From Cytobacillus oceanisediminis (GTDB taxonomy: Bacteria > Bacillota > Bacilli > Bacillales > Cytobacillaceae), in assembly GCF_007830235.1 (NCBI RefSeq), contig NZ_VLKI01000015.1, positions 1 through 64,000 on the forward strand: a stretch of DNA of 64,000 nt. Reading direction: 5' to 3'. The notes under the pieces are model-generated. The model made no database searches. It saw only the letters and a program-made list of their open reading frames with translations, and was not told where the DNA came from. This document shows positions 18,087 through 28,661 of this stretch, piece by piece (the first letter of the stretch is position 1; each line of letters opens with the position of its first letter). The translations under genes and the position numbers were made by a program.

Positions 18087-19274
18087 ATGGGGAAAACCGT
18101 AATTCTTAGCGGAGTAAGAACACCTTTTGGAAAATTTGCCGGAGGTCTTAGCAGCTTTTCTGCTTCTGATCTTGGTGGATTTGCAGTAAAAGAAGCATTA
18201 AATCGCGCCGGTGTAAATCCTGAAGAAGTGGACGAAGTGATTCTCGGAACCGTTCTCCAGGGCGGACAGGGCCAAATTCCTTCGCGCCAGGCTGCAAGAA
18301 AAGCAGGCTTGCCATGGGAAATAAAAACCGAAACGATCAATAAGGTTTGTGCTTCCGGGATGCGCAGTGTGACGTTGGGTGACCAAATTATCCGTGCAGG
18401 GGACGAGGAAGTGATTGTGGCTGGCGGCATGGAGTCTATGAGCAATGCTCCTTACATATTGCCGAAAGCACGCTGGGGCTTGCGCATGGGTGATTCGACA
18501 GTTAAGGATTTAATGGTTCATGATGGGTTAAGCTGCAGCTTCACAGGCGTCCATATGGGAACGTACGGAAATTCAACAGCGGAAAAATTTGAAATCAGCC
18601 GTGAAGAGCAGGACAACTGGGCATTAAGAAGCCATGAACGTGCGATCGCTGCAATTGAATCTGGCAAATTGGCAGAGGAAATTGTACCTGTGCAAATTCC
18701 GCAGCGAAAAGGTGAACCTGTCGTTGTTTCTCAGGATGAATCGCCTCGTAAAGATACCTCTTTAGAAAAGCTGGGTAAGCTTCGATCCGTGTTCAATTCG
18801 GACGGAACGATTACTGCCGGAAATGCACCGGGTGTTAACGATGGCGCAGCAGCATTGGTGCTCATGAGCGAAGAGCGTGCAGAACGTGAAGGCAAAAGGC
18901 CGGAAGCCTATATCCTCGGCCATGCAGCTATCGCAGTTGAAGCAAAAGACTTCCCGCAGACTCCGGGACTTGTTATAAATGAGCTTTTGAAAAAGACAGG
19001 AAAATCTCTTGAAGAAGTTGATCTGTTTGAAATTAACGAAGCGTTTGCGGCAGTTGCGTTAACGAGTGGAAAAATTGCCAATCTGAATGAAGAAAAAGTC
19101 AACGTGAACGGTGGAGCAGTCGCGCTGGGACATCCAATCGGCGCAAGCGGAGCGAGAATTATTTTAACATTAATGCATGAATTAAAGCGCCGGGGCGGCG
19201 GAATCGGCATTGCGGCCATCTGCAGCGGCGGCGGCCAGGGCGATGCAGTCATGATCGAGGTTCCGAAGCAGTAA
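18087..19274 (+). CDS. acetyl-CoA C-acetyltransferase (thiolase)
   Basis: 395 aa type-II thiolase that cleaves acetoacetyl-CoA to two acetyl-CoA (or the reverse). The acyl-enzyme Cys is in [10 protein letters not shown] (residue 88), with GHPIG His (~348) and the second Cys in CSGGGQG (~378). SD AAAGGAGC precedes ATG. First gene of a co-directional set: thiolase, hydroxybutyryl-CoA dehydrogenase, two acyl-CoA dehydrogenases, TetR, isobutyryl-CoA mutase. Upstream are a cre-like site and a long leader. Confidence 0.95.
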   Translation: MGKTVILSGVRTPFGKFAGGLSSFSASDLGGFAVKEALNRAGVNPEEVDEVILGTVLQGGQGQIPSRQAARKAGLPWEIKTETINKVCASGMRSVTLGDQIIRAGDEEVIVAGGMESMSNAPYILPKARWGLRMGDSTVKDLMVHDGLSCSFTGVHMGTYGNSTAEKFEISREEQDNWALRSHERAIAAIESGKLAEEIVPVQIPQRKGEPVVVSQDESPRKDTSLEKLGKLRSVFNSDGTITAGNAPGVNDGAAALVLMSEERAEREGKRPEAYILGHAAIAVEAKDFPQTPGLVINELLKKTGKSLEEVDLFEINEAFAAVALTSGKIANLNEEKVNVNGGAVALGHPIGASGARIILTLMHELKRRGGGIGIAAICSGGGQGDAVMIEVPKQ

Positions 19275-19291
19275 TTTAGAGCAGGATGGGT

Positions 19292-19689
19292 GTTTAACGG
19301 CCGTAAGTGCAATTGATGACAGATACGAGGAATTATTGGTCAAAAAAAAGCAGTTTAATGGCTAATTCGAGGAATTGCCGTTCAAAAGGGCAGTTTAATG
19401 GTCCATTCAAGGATTACCGGTCCTTAATAAAGCAGTTTAACGGCCAAATTCTAGTTTTTATCGGCCAAAAAAGGCAATTTAACGGCCAAATTTGAATATT
19501 TATCGGCCTAAACTAGAAGTTTATCGGCCAAATAAAAGAGGGATCGGTCAAAAATAGCAGTTTAATAGATTGTATATAACTTTTAAGTCATTTACCGGCC
19601 AATTTACGGCTTTTACCGGCCGAATTCATACATTTACCGGCCAAAAATGATGATTTACCGGCCAAAGCAGCAGAAATACCGGCCAAAGT
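19292..19689. repeat. 21-bp tandem array T2, about 18 units
   Basis: Core TTTAnCGGCCAAA. CGGCC begins at 19441, 19462, 19483, 19504 and 19525, and CCGG at 19595, 19616, 19637, 19658 and 19679: two runs of five with exact 21-bp spacing, separated by a phase break. A degenerate section (19292-19430, spacing 19-23) precedes them. It ends just before the hbd ribosome site. Confidence 0.9.
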
Positions 19690-19710
19690 TCAAGAACGGA
19701 GGATATGAAC

Positions 19711-20562
19711 ATGAACGTAAAAAGCATTATGGTAATCGGGGCAGGACAAATGGGATCTGGAATTGCACAGGTTTGTGCACAGGCGGGATACAGCGTGCTG
19801 CTGAACGACCTGAAGGCAGAGTTTGTAGAACGCGGACTGGGCGTTATTAAAAAGAATCTTTCCCGCCAGGTGGAGAAAGAGCGCATGACAGCGGAGGAAA
19901 TGGAAACTGTGTTCGGAAATGTAACCGCTTCAACGGATTTGCAGGATGCAAAAAATGTTGACCTTATCATCGAAGCGGCAGTTGAAAACAAGGAGATTAA
20001 AACAAAGATCTTCAGCCAGCTGGATGAAATTGCACCAGAGCATGCGATTTTGGCAAGCAATACATCATCCCTTCCAATCACAGAAATCGCGGCTGCTACA
20101 AACCGTCCGGAAAAAGTGATCGGCATGCACTTTATGAATCCAGTGCCTGTGATGAAGCTGGTTGAAATCATCCGCGGCCTTGCTACAGCGGATGAAGTGT
20201 ACCAAACAATCGAAGATATTACGAAAACGCTTAAAAAGGTACCTGTTGAAGTAAACGACTTCCCAGGGTTCGTTTCCAACCGGGTATTGATGCCGATGAT
20301 CAATGAAGCGGTGTATACACTTTATGAAGGGGTTGCATCGAAAGAGGCGATTGATGAAGTGATGAAGCTTGGCATGAACCATCCGATGGGACCGCTGACT
20401 TTAGCAGATTTCATTGGCTTGGATACTTGTCTTTATATTATGGAAACACTCCACGAAGGCTTTGGCGATGATAAATACCGCCCATGCCCATTATTAAGAA
20501 AATATGTTAAAGCTGGCTGGCTCGGCAAGAAAACAGGCAGAGGCTTCTACGTTTACGAATAA
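19711..20562 (+). CDS. 3-hydroxybutyryl-CoA dehydrogenase
   Basis: 283 aa, strongly MmgB-like. NAD-dependent oxidation of (S)-3-hydroxybutyryl-CoA to acetoacetyl-CoA, the step before thiolase. Dinucleotide loop GAGQMGSG (~residues 10-17), catalytic His in [12 protein letters not shown] (~140), C-terminal domain with [19 protein letters not shown] 19711 is 8 nt after GGAGG; the ATG six nt earlier is too close. Two hairpins without T-runs separate it from the next gene. Confidence 0.95.
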   Translation: MNVKSIMVIGAGQMGSGIAQVCAQAGYSVLLNDLKAEFVERGLGVIKKNLSRQVEKERMTAEEMETVFGNVTASTDLQDAKNVDLIIEAAVENKEIKTKIFSQLDEIAPEHAILASNTSSLPITEIAAATNRPEKVIGMHFMNPVPVMKLVEIIRGLATADEVYQTIEDITKTLKKVPVEVNDFPGFVSNRVLMPMINEAVYTLYEGVASKEAIDEVMKLGMNHPMGPLTLADFIGLDTCLYIMETLHEGFGDDKYRPCPLLRKYVKAGWLGKKTGRGFYVYE

Positions 20563-20572
20563 AGCAAGGGCT

Positions 20573-20631
20573 TTAAGGCCCTTGAGACAGTTTACCAATC
20601 ATAGGGGCTTGGCTACTAAAAGCCAAGCAGC
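20573..20631 (+). other. paired intercistronic hairpins
   Basis: AAGGGC-TTTAA-GCCCTT type palindrome followed by GCTTGGCT / AGCCAAGC. Neither has a T-run, so transcription probably continues into the acyl-CoA dehydrogenase; a processing or stability role is possible. Confidence 0.4.
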
Positions 20632-20647
20632 ATCGGGGGGAATACAA

Positions 20648-21778
20648 ATGAACCTGAGATTTACAGAAGAGCAGGAAATGATGAGAAAAATGGTGCGCGA
20701 TTTTGCCCAGACGGAGATTGCACCTTTTGTTGAAAAAATGGAGCAGGGCGAGTTTCCGAGAGAGATTCTGCGTAAAATGGGCGATCTCGGCTTGATGGGG
20801 ATTCCAATTCCGGAGAAGTACGGCGGATCGGAAATGGATTTTACCTCTTATATCATTGCCATTCATGAGCTGTCCCGAGTAAGTGCGACGGTAGGCGTTA
20901 TTTTATCGGTCCATACATCTGTAGGGACTAATCCGATACTATATTTCGGAACAGAGGAGCAAAAGCAAAAATATGTACCAAAGCTTGCTTCAGGCGAGTA
21001 TCTTGGCGCTTTTTGCCTCACAGAACCGAGCGCAGGCTCAGATGCGGGAAGTTTAAAATCACGTGCAGTAAAAGACGGAGACCATTACGTTATCAATGGA
21101 TCGAAGGTATTCATTACCAATGGCCGCGAGGCAGATGTGTATATTGTATTTGCTTCGACAAATCCGGAGCTGGGCAGCAAAGGAGTTTCCGCGTTTATCG
21201 TAGAGAAGGATGCTCCAGGCCTTGTATTCGGAAAAGATGAGCACAAAATGGGCTTGCACGGATCCAGGACGCTGCAGCTGACTTTTGAAGATATGCGCGT
21301 TCCGGCTGAAAACCTTCTCAGCAATGAAGGTGAAGGTTTTAAGATTGCTATGGCAAACCTGGATGCAGGGCGGATCGGGATTGCTGCACAGGCACTTGGA
21401 ATTGCTGAGGCAGCATTTGAAGCAGCAGCCGATTATGCAAAGGAGCGCGTACAATTCGGAAAGCCGATTGCTGCTCAGCAGGGAATAGGATTTAAGCTAG
21501 CGGACATGGCGACAAATGTTGAAGCTGCAAAGCTATTAATCTATCGCGCTGCTGAGCTTCGCCAGCGCGGAATCAAGTGCGGGCTGGAAGCATCCATGGC
21601 AAAGCTTTTTGCATCAAGAACAGCAGTGGAAGTTACGACAGAAGCCATCCAGGTTTTTGGCGGATACGGCTATACAGAGGAATATCCGGTTGAACGCTAC
21701 TTCCGTGATGCAAAAATAACCGAAATCTACGAAGGAACAAGTGAAATTCAGCGGATTGTCATCAGTAAGCAGCTTTAA
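20648..21778 (+). CDS. acyl-CoA dehydrogenase (short-chain type), first copy
   Basis: 376 aa FAD enzyme oxidising acyl-CoA to 2-enoyl-CoA. Signature blocks [16 protein letters not shown] (~118) and [16 protein letters not shown] (~335), with catalytic Glu in [10 protein letters not shown] (~362). ATG 20648 follows CGGGGGGAA; the reading frame upstream overlaps hbd and is not used. About 60% of residues look shared with the second copy downstream. Butyryl- or isobutyryl-CoA is a likely substrate, judging from the cluster. Confidence 0.95.
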   Translation: MNLRFTEEQEMMRKMVRDFAQTEIAPFVEKMEQGEFPREILRKMGDLGLMGIPIPEKYGGSEMDFTSYIIAIHELSRVSATVGVILSVHTSVGTNPILYFGTEEQKQKYVPKLASGEYLGAFCLTEPSAGSDAGSLKSRAVKDGDHYVINGSKVFITNGREADVYIVFASTNPELGSKGVSAFIVEKDAPGLVFGKDEHKMGLHGSRTLQLTFEDMRVPAENLLSNEGEGFKIAMANLDAGRIGIAAQALGIAEAAFEAAADYAKERVQFGKPIAAQQGIGFKLADMATNVEAAKLLIYRAAELRQRGIKCGLEASMAKLFASRTAVEVTTEAIQVFGGYGYTEEYPVERYFRDAKITEIYEGTSEIQRIVISKQL

Positions 21779-21829
21779 TAGAGCGAGACAGGCCCTATCA
21801 TAGCCGAAAAGCAGCAGGAAAGACATTTT

Positions 21830-21919
21830 ATCAACGAAAATTTCAATATATCAACGAAAACCAACCTTTTATCAACGAAGTTTCCACTATATCAACGAAA
21901 TTCAAATTATATCAACGAT
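21830..21919. repeat. 20/21-bp tandem array T3, five units
   Basis: ATCAACGAA starts at 21830, 21850, 21871, 21891 and 21911. Each core is followed by an A-run and 8-11 variable bases. Fills the gap between the two acyl-CoA dehydrogenase genes. Confidence 0.85.
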
Positions 21920-21942
21920 TCATACAAAGCGAGGGACTGACA

Positions 21943-23082
21943 ATGAATTTTCAATTAAGTGAAGAGCATGAAATGATAAGAAAAATGGTTCGCGACTTTG
22001 CCAGAAATGAAGTAGCTCCAACAGCGGCAGAGCGTGATGAGGAAGAGCGTTTTGACCGTGAAATCTTCAATAAGATGGCGGAGCTTGGCTTAACAGGTAT
22101 TCCTTGGCCTGAAGAGTACGGCGGAATCGGGAGCGATTACCTTGCATACTGCATCGCAGTTGAAGAGCTTTCAAGAGTGTGTGCTTCAACAGGTGTAACC
22201 CTTTCTGCACATACTTCCCTTGCAGGCTGGCCGATCTTCAAGTTTGGCAGCGAAAAACAAAAGCAAAAGTATTTAAAGCCAATGGCCCAGGGTGAAAAAA
22301 TCGGTGCGTACGGACTAACTGAGCCTGGCAGCGGTTCAGATGCAGGCGGAATGAGAACAACTGCGCGTCTGGAAGGCGGCCATTACGTATTGAACGGCAG
22401 CAAAATTTTCATCACAAACGGGGGAGTTGCAGATATTTATGTGGTATTCGCGTTAACTGATCCGGCTGAAAAACATAGAGGAACAACAGCATTTATTGTG
22501 GAAGCAGGCTTTGAAGGCTTTTCTGTAGGCAAGAAGGAAAAGAAATTGGGCATTCGTTCATCGCCGACAACAGAAATTATTTTTGAAGATTGCAAGGTTC
22601 CTGTTGAGAACGTACTAGGAGAAGTTGGAGAAGGCTTCAAAATCGCGATGATGACACTTGATGGCGGACGCAATGGTATCGCAGCACAGGCTGTCGGAAT
22701 TGCACAGGGTGCTTTGGATGCTTCCATCGAGTATGCAAAAGAGCGAGTACAGTTTGGCAAGCCGATTGCTGCTCAGCAGGGGATCGGATTCAAACTGGCG
22801 GACATGGCGACAAGCATTGAAGCTTCAAGACTATTAACTTATCAGGCAGCATGGCTGGAATCAGAAGGCCTTCCATACGGAAAAGAATCTGCAATGTCTA
22901 AGCTTCTAGCCGGCGACACGGCAATGAAGGTGACAACGGATGCTGTTCAAATTTTCGGCGGATATGGCTATACAAAGGATTATCCGGTAGAACGCTTTAT
23001 GCGTGACGCGAAAATTACGCAGATTTACGAAGGAACGCAGGAAATTCAGCGTCTCGTAATCTCGCGTATGGTAACGAAATAA
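21943..23082 (+). CDS. acyl-CoA dehydrogenase (short-chain type), second copy
   Basis: 379 aa, same family as the preceding gene. Blocks [16 protein letters not shown] (~117) and [16 protein letters not shown], with catalytic Glu in [10 protein letters not shown] (~363). ATG follows GCGAGGGA. Having two paralogues suggests different chain lengths, for example one for isobutyryl-CoA or 2-methyl-branched substrates and one for butyryl-CoA, but specificity cannot be read here. The electron route is probably ETF then FadF. Confidence 0.95.
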   Translation: MNFQLSEEHEMIRKMVRDFARNEVAPTAAERDEEERFDREIFNKMAELGLTGIPWPEEYGGIGSDYLAYCIAVEELSRVCASTGVTLSAHTSLAGWPIFKFGSEKQKQKYLKPMAQGEKIGAYGLTEPGSGSDAGGMRTTARLEGGHYVLNGSKIFITNGGVADIYVVFALTDPAEKHRGTTAFIVEAGFEGFSVGKKEKKLGIRSSPTTEIIFEDCKVPVENVLGEVGEGFKIAMMTLDGGRNGIAAQAVGIAQGALDASIEYAKERVQFGKPIAAQQGIGFKLADMATSIEASRLLTYQAAWLESEGLPYGKESAMSKLLAGDTAMKVTTDAVQIFGGYGYTKDYPVERFMRDAKITQIYEGTQEIQRLVISRMVTK

Positions 23083-23213
23083 GAAAAGTAATTTAACTTG
23101 GGGCAGGCCAGTTGTCCGGCTTCCAATAAAATAGGCGGCAGGTGCTTTGGTCTTATTCAAGCTGAAACAGGGATTCAGCAAAAACGGGGGATTTGCAAAG
23201 GCGGTAGGTAAAA

Positions 23214-23858
23214 ATGAAAAAACGGGAAGTGCAGGCTTCTGTTAAAGATGAGCGCCTTGTTAAAAAGAGGCGCGATCAAATGATTAAAGGTGCCGTCACC
23301 CTTTTTATTCAAAAAGGGTTCCATCGTACAACAACTAGAGAGATCGCAAAGGCATCTGGTTTTAGTATCGGGACGCTTTATGAGTACATCCGGACGAAGG
23401 AAGACGTGTTATACCTGGTTTGTGACAGTATTTATGACCAGGTTGCAGAGCGGCTGCAAAAAGGCCTTGATACAAAACAGGGTACACTTGAAAGCCTGGA
23501 GCAGGGGATCGCTGATTATTTCAAGGTAGTCGATGAAATGCAGGATGAAGTGCTCGTCATGTACCAGGAAGTAAAATCCTTAACAAAGGACGCGCTTCCG
23601 TACGTTCTGAAAAAAGAAATTGAAATGGTTGGCATGTTTGAGCATGTGATTACGCTTTGTGTGGAAAACGGTGAACTGGATCTGCCCGAGGAGAAAATTA
23701 AAATGATTGCCCATAACATTTTTGTACAGGGGCAAATGTGGGCATTCCGGCGCTGGACATTGCAAAAAATGTATACGATTGAGGAATATATCAAGCTGCA
23801 GACTGATCTGCTTTTTCAAGGGATAAGAAACCCAAGCAAGGTTTCGGAAAACGCTTAA
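23214..23858 (+). CDS. TetR/AcrR-family transcriptional regulator
   Basis: 214 aa. N-terminal helix-turn-helix (about residues 22-66, [40 protein letters not shown]) followed by an all-helical ligand domain. It differs clearly from the B. subtilis FadR N-terminus, so I do not call it FadR. Position between the acyl-CoA dehydrogenases and icmF suggests it controls this cluster in response to an acyl-CoA. SD AAAGGCGGT. Confidence 0.88.
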   Translation: MKKREVQASVKDERLVKKRRDQMIKGAVTLFIQKGFHRTTTREIAKASGFSIGTLYEYIRTKEDVLYLVCDSIYDQVAERLQKGLDTKQGTLESLEQGIADYFKVVDEMQDEVLVMYQEVKSLTKDALPYVLKKEIEMVGMFEHVITLCVENGELDLPEEKIKMIAHNIFVQGQMWAFRRWTLQKMYTIEEYIKLQTDLLFQGIRNPSKVSENA

Positions 23859-23876
23859 TAAGTTTAAATTTTATGC

Positions 23877-23907
23877 GCACAGGCATCAGCTGCCCAGGTG
23901 CCTGTGC
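23877..23907 (+). other. hairpin between tetR and icmF
   Basis: GCACAGGCA / TGCCTGTGC 9-bp stem followed only by TTT, so it is a weak terminator or attenuator at best. Confidence 0.45.
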
Positions 23908-23928
23908 TTTCGGACAAGGGGGAGAAGT

Positions 23929-26900
23929 ATGAGTAATCCAGAAGTGTATAAGCCGAAAAATCATATTCGCTTTGTGACGGCTTCAAGTCTTTTTGATGGC
24001 CACGATGCTTCCATTAACATAATGCGAAGAATTATTCAGGCAAGCGGTGCGGAGGTTATCCATCTCGGACATAACCGCTCGGTAGAAGAAGTCGTCAACG
24101 CGGCGATTCAAGAAGATGTACAGGGAATCGCGATTTCCTCTTATCAGGGAGGACATGTTGAATATTTTAAGTATATGTATGACTTGCTGAAGGAAAGAGG
24201 CGCTTCCCACATCCGCATTTATGGCGGTGGCGGCGGAGTGATCATCCCGAAGGAAATCAAGGAATTGCATGATTACGGAATCGCAAGAATCTTTTCTCCT
24301 GAAGATGGTCGAAAGTCCGGCCTGCAGGGCATGATCAACCAGATGATTAAAGAATGTGATTTTCCGACTTTCACAGCAGAGTCATCCGAGCAAATTGAAA
24401 AGCTTCAGGAGGGGGAAACCAATGCAATTGCCAAGCTGATTACCCTTGCTGAGCATCAGGTTACGGAGAGCAAAGAAGCAGCGGCATCTCTGGAAACCGT
24501 TATGGAGAAAGTAAAGTCGCTTGAAAAACAGGTGCCGGTTGTTGGGATTACAGGTACAGGCGGTGCAGGTAAAAGCTCTTTAACGGATGAGCTGATCCGC
24601 CGTTTTATCAACGAAATCCCGGAAAAGAAGGTCGCCATCCTGTCCGTTGATCCGACTAAGCAAAAAACGGGCGGTGCGCTTCTGGGTGACCGCATCCGTA
24701 TGAACGCAATCTTTAATCCGCGCGTTTATATGAGAAGCCTTGCAACAAGAAATTCACGCAGTGAGCTTTCACTTGCGATTCAGGATGCGATTTCGGTTGT
24801 AAAGGCAGCCGGCTTTGACTTGATTATTGTGGAAACGAGCGGAATCGGGCAAGGGGATGCGGGCATTACTGAAATTTGTGATGTCTCTATGTATGTGATG
24901 ACAAGTGAGTTCGGCGCTCCTTCCCAGCTTGAAAAAATAGACATGATTGATTATGCAGACTTAATCGTTATCAATAAATTTGAGCGCAAGGGGTCTGAAG
25001 ATGCCATGCGCCAGGTGCAAAAGCAATATCAGCGCAGCCGTATGCTTTTTGAAAAAGAATTAGAAGAAATGCCGGTATACGGTACGATTGCAAGCCAGTT
25101 CAATGATCCGGGAACGAATGCGGTGTTCGCTGCACTGGTTGAAACAATTAACAAAAATGCGGGCACAGATTGGGAGACAAGTTTTTCAAAAGAAGCGAAA
25201 GTTGAAAAGCAGAATGTCATTATTCCAAATGAGCAGCGCTATTATTTGCGTGAGGTTTCAGACACAGTCCGAGGCTATCATAAGAAAGCCGAAGAGCAGG
25301 CCGAGCTTGCCCGCAAATTATTCCAGTTGGAGGGTGCCCTTCTTGCGGTAAAGGAACAGGAAGGAAACGATGAGGTTATCGCTTCTCTGGAGGCAATCAA
25401 AGGTGCAGCGGAAGATAGACTGACAGCAGAAACGAAGAATATTCTTAAAGGCTGGGATAGTCTGAAGGAAAAATATTCAGGCGAGCAATTTGTGACAAAA
25501 ATCCGTGATAAGGAAATCGTAACGGTTTTAAAAACAAAGAGCTTATCAGGCCTTTCTATTCCAAAGGTGGCACTGCCTAAGTACAAGGATTATGGAGAAA
25601 TCATCCGCTGGGTGTACAGAGAAAATGTCCCGGGTTCATTCCCGTATACAGCAGGCGTTTTCCCATTCAAACGCGAGGGAGAAGACCCGAAAAGGCAGTT
25701 TGCCGGCGAAGGTACACCTGAACGGACAAATCGCCGCTTCCACTATCTTTCAAAAGATGATTCAGCTAAGCGTTTGAGCACTGCGTTTGATTCGGTCACC
25801 CTTTACGGAGAAGACCCGGATTACCGCCCGGACATTTACGGAAAAGTTGGGGAGAGCGGTGTCAGTGTTTGTACGCTTGATGATATGAAAAAACTGTATG
25901 CAGGATTTGATTTATGCCATCCATCTACATCCGTATCCATGACGATTAATGGACCGGCTCCGATCATATTGGCCATGTTTATGAATACAGCGATTGAGCA
26001 GCAGATTGAAGCAAAAGAGCAGGTACTTGGCCGAGTGCTCACTCCGGAAGAGTTTACCGAAGTAAGGGCGAAAACACTGGAGACAGTGAGGGGAACGGTT
26101 CAGGCTGATATTTTAAAAGAAGACCAGGGCCAAAATACATGTATCTTCTCCACAGAGTTTGCGCTTCGAATGATGGGAGATATCCAGCAGTACTTTATTG
26201 ACCGCAAAGTCCGGAATTATTACTCTGTATCGATCTCTGGCTACCATATCGCTGAAGCGGGTGCCAACCCGATTTCACAGCTCGCGTTTACATTGGCAAA
26301 TGGCTTCACATATGTAGAGTACTATTTGAGCAGAGGCATGAACATCAATGATTTCGCACCAAACCTTTCATTCTTCTTCTCAAACGGACTTGATCCTGAG
26401 TATACGGTGCTTGGCCGTGTGGCGCGCCGCATCTGGGCAACCGTAATGAGGGATAAGTATGGCGCCAATGAACGAAGCCAGAAGCTGAAGTACCATATCC
26501 AGACTTCCGGACGTTCGCTGCATGCACAAGAAATCGACTTTAATGATATCCGTACAACTCTGCAGGCATTGATGGCCCTGCAGGATAATTGCAACTCGCT
26601 TCATACAAACGCTTATGATGAAGCGATTACCACACCGACAGAGGAATCTGTTCGCCGTGCGATGGCCATCCAGATGATCATTACTAAAGAGCATGGCTTA
26701 TCAAAGAATGAAAATCCGCTTCAGGGCGCGTTCATTGTAGATGAGCTAACCGATCTTGTAGAAGAGCAGGTATTAAAGGAGTTCGAACGCATTAATGATC
26801 GCGGTGGCGTGCTTGGTGCCATGGAAACTCAATATCAGCGCGGCAAGATCCAGGATGAGTCCATGTATTATGAAATGAAGAAGCATACAGGGGAGCTTCC

Positions 26901-27195
26901 AATTATCGGAGTAAACACATACTTGAATCCGAACCCTCCTTCAGAGGAAGAAATGGACAGTATGGAGCTTGCAAGAGCAACGAAGGAAGAAAAAGAAACC
27001 CAGATCCGCAATCTGCGCAGCTTCCAGGAGCGCAATAAAGATAAAGCAGAAAAGGCTTTGAACCGTTTGAAGGAAACGGCTGTCAGCGGCAGCAACATTT
27101 TTGCTGAATTAATGGAAACCGTCAAAGTGGCAAGCCTTGGACAAATCACACGTGCGCTATATGAAGTTGGCGGACAATATCGCCGGAATATGTAA
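23929..27195 (+). CDS. icmF: fused isobutyryl-CoA mutase IcmF (B12-dependent, with G-protein chaperone domain)
   Basis: 1088 aa. Interconverts isobutyryl-CoA and n-butyryl-CoA with adenosylcobalamin. Order: B12-binding domain ([13 protein letters not shown], ~21-33), MeaI-type GTPase (P-loop GTGGAGKSS ~208, switch ETSGIGQGD, base motif NKFE), then the substrate-binding TIM barrel (~510-1060). [14 protein letters not shown] and [12 protein letters not shown] look like Icm rather than methylmalonyl-CoA mutase, which has the YTFRPW and Arg pattern. SD AAGGGGGAG. Last gene of the cluster, ending at a strong terminator. Confidence 0.95.
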   Translation: MSNPEVYKPKNHIRFVTASSLFDGHDASINIMRRIIQASGAEVIHLGHNRSVEEVVNAAIQEDVQGIAISSYQGGHVEYFKYMYDLLKERGASHIRIYGGGGGVIIPKEIKELHDYGIARIFSPEDGRKSGLQGMINQMIKECDFPTFTAESSEQIEKLQEGETNAIAKLITLAEHQVTESKEAAASLETVMEKVKSLEKQVPVVGITGTGGAGKSSLTDELIRRFINEIPEKKVAILSVDPTKQKTGGALLGDRIRMNAIFNPRVYMRSLATRNSRSELSLAIQDAISVVKAAGFDLIIVETSGIGQGDAGITEICDVSMYVMTSEFGAPSQLEKIDMIDYADLIVINKFERKGSEDAMRQVQKQYQRSRMLFEKELEEMPVYGTIASQFNDPGTNAVFAALVETINKNAGTDWETSFSKEAKVEKQNVIIPNEQRYYLREVSDTVRGYHKKAEEQAELARKLFQLEGALLAVKEQEGNDEVIASLEAIKGAAEDRLTAETKNILKGWDSLKEKYSGEQFVTKIRDKEIVTVLKTKSLSGLSIPKVALPKYKDYGEIIRWVYRENVPGSFPYTAGVFPFKREGEDPKRQFAGEGTPERTNRRFHYLSKDDSAKRLSTAFDSVTLYGEDPDYRPDIYGKVGESGVSVCTLDDMKKLYAGFDLCHPSTSVSMTINGPAPIILAMFMNTAIEQQIEAKEQVLGRVLTPEEFTEVRAKTLETVRGTVQADILKEDQGQNTCIFSTEFALRMMGDIQQYFIDRKVRNYYSVSISGYHIAEAGANPISQLAFTLANGFTYVEYYLSRGMNINDFAPNLSFFFSNGLDPEYTVLGRVARRIWATVMRDKYGANERSQKLKYHIQTSGRSLHAQEIDFNDIRTTLQALMALQDNCNSLHTNAYDEAITTPTEESVRRAMAIQMIITKEHGLSKNENPLQGAFIVDELTDLVEEQVLKEFERINDRGGVLGAMETQYQRGKIQDESMYYEMKKHTGELPIIGVNTYLNPNPPSEEEMDSMELARATKEEKETQIRNLRSFQERNKDKAEKALNRLKETAVSGSNIFAELMETVKVASLGQITRALYEVGGQYRRNM

Positions 27196-27204
27196 AAGGA
27201 TTTA

Positions 27205-27242
27205 TAAGGGCTTGCAGCCTCTTGCTGCAGGCCCTTATTTTT
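27205..27242 (+). terminator. terminator of icmF cluster
   Basis: TAAGGGC-TTGCAGC / GCTGCAG-GCCCTTA stem followed by TTTTT. Confidence 0.85.
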
Positions 27243-27358
27243 CCAGAGTTATAGGTCCTGTTTTTTTACACTGAATTAACACAAGATACATCCATATCCT
27301 ATATAATGGAATCATTATACATAGTGGTGCACTTCGGGGATGCTGAGGATGTGAAAAT

Positions 27359-27535
27359 GTGAAGAGAATATTTCTGTATGCAGCTTTAGTGGGGGCTATT
27401 GCGGGCGTTTACTTCCTATATGAAAGACAGCTTGGAGCCATTGCATTCTTTTTATTATCGTTTTATTTTACTTGGCTGGCTTATAAACAGATGGATCAGC
27501 CATTGAAAAGCAGGAAAAGGAAAAGGGCAGATTAA
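27359..27535 (+). CDS. small two-helix membrane protein
   Basis: 58 aa read from the DNA, starting at GTG with GAGG 10 nt upstream. Sequence MKRIFLYAALVGAIAGVYF, then a second hydrophobic stretch FFLLSFYFTWLAYKQ and a very basic tail KSRKRKRAD. A TATAAT lies at 27302-27307. No family recognised; the arrangement (two helices, positive C-terminus inside) is that of many small Bacillus membrane proteins. Confidence 0.6.
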   Translation: MKRIFLYAALVGAIAGVYFLYERQLGAIAFFLLSFYFTWLAYKQMDQPLKSRKRKRAD

Positions 27536-27550
27536 ATTCTTCTTTTTATT

Positions 27551-27794
27551 AGGCTCTGTTAAAGCTTATTGTTGTTTTTAGCACCCTGTTGATTGGAGCG
27601 GAAGGCACGAACTCCTCGAAAATGCATTTCGCATTTTCTTCGTGCGGTGTTTATACAAGGATGCTTATTCAAAGTCCTGCGGGAGTGCGGATCAAAGGGA
27701 GACCCCGCAGGAGCAAAGCGACGAGGAGCGTCGGACCGCCCGCTGTTCGCTGAGTTTCTTGAGCGGAAATCAACAGTCCTCTTTAACAGAGCTT
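27551..27794 (+). repeat. R1 palindromic element, copy c
   Basis: The most complete copy. Terminal arms AGGCTCTGTTAAAGC and CTTTAACAGAGCTT; inner arms GTTGATT / AATCAAC. The GAAAATGC / GCATTTTC hairpin and CCTGCGGG / CCCCGCAGG pair are present. Confidence 0.9.
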
Positions 27795-28041
27795 TATGTT
27801 AAAAAGGACTGCAAAATAAAATCGCAGAAAAAATGGATGAACAGCAGATATAACTGGCATAAACCGTAAAAATTTGTTTATAATGAAGAATATGCCTTCT
27901 TGCAGGCTGTCCAAAGCTCTTTAAGGGGCGGACCTGAAGATTTGAAGCAATGCCGTACTGATATTGCGGAGCTTCACTTAAAGTGATTGATAGGTTATTA
28001 CGCTGTTCCATAGCGTTACATAGGGAAAGGAAGTGCTGATA

Positions 28042-28620
28042 TTGAGTTTGAAACAAATCTCAAAAGAAGAATTACAAGAGATGTCATTAATTGAAGTGGC
28101 TTATGAACTTTTAAAAAGCAAAAAAGAGCCAATGGCTTTTAATGACATTATGGGTGAAGTGGCTAAACTTCTGGACCTTTCAGAAGAACAAGTTAAATCG
28201 AAAATTGCACAGTTCTACACTGATTTAAATATAGATGGCCATTTTATCGGATTGGGTGACAACCGCTGGGGCCTTCGTTCCTGGTATCCGGTAGACCAGT
28301 ATGAAGAAGAAGTCGTTACCGTTATCAAGCCTAAGAAGAAAAAGGCGAAGAAGAAGGTTGATGATGATCTTGACCTTGAAGATTACGATGAGCTGGATGA
28401 AGAGGATATCGATTACGATGATATCGACGGATTTGATGATGACGACCTGACAGAAGACGACGATGATGACGATCTTCTTGATGACGATGATGATATTGAC
28501 GAAGACTTCGAGGATGACGAGGAAATCATTGATAAGGATGAAGAATTCGATCTTGAAGATGATGATGAAGAGCTTGAAGAAGATGAACTTGAGCTTGAGG
28601 ATGAAGAAGAAGATTTATAA
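28042..28620 (+). CDS. rpoE: DNA-directed RNA polymerase delta subunit
   Basis: 192 aa. The N-terminal folded HARE-HTH domain (ISKEELQEMSLIEVAYELL to WGLRSWYP, ~1-90) binds RNA polymerase. The C-terminal half is almost entirely Asp/Glu, an unstructured acidic tail that displaces nucleic acid and speeds recycling. TTG 28042 (MSLKQISK) has AAGGAAGTG 8 nt before it and matches the family N-terminus; the frame opens slightly earlier at GTG 28033. It precedes pyrG as in B. subtilis. Confidence 0.95.
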   Translation: MSLKQISKEELQEMSLIEVAYELLKSKKEPMAFNDIMGEVAKLLDLSEEQVKSKIAQFYTDLNIDGHFIGLGDNRWGLRSWYPVDQYEEEVVTVIKPKKKKAKKKVDDDLDLEDYDELDEEDIDYDDIDGFDDDDLTEDDDDDDLLDDDDDIDEDFEDDEEIIDKDEEFDLEDDDEELEEDELELEDEEEDL

Positions 28621-28622
28621 TC

Positions 28623-28661
28623 TTGACTTTTCGTTTCAGGGCTTGTAGAATCATTTTTGGG
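28623..28661 (+). promoter_or_regulatory. pyrG promoter with GGGCTCC initiation region
   Basis: TTGACT (28623-28628), 17-nt spacer, TAGAAT (28646-28651), then seven bases to GGGCTCC. The predicted +1 is G28659. Confidence 0.85.

Noticed and set aside
19307..19495. 62-aa ORF over the 21-bp array
   Set aside because: Runs through degenerate repeats, no SD, composition driven by the repeat (GQ/NGQ residues).
23214..23858. Calling the TetR gene fadR
   Set aside because: Its N-terminal half and length differ clearly from B. subtilis FadR, and its location with icmF suggests a different acyl-CoA regulator.
27593..27802. ORFs of 69 and 75 aa over R1 copy c (and similar ones over R1 copies a and d)
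   Set aside because: They lie inside a palindromic non-coding repeat, the frame is not shared among copies and there is no SD.
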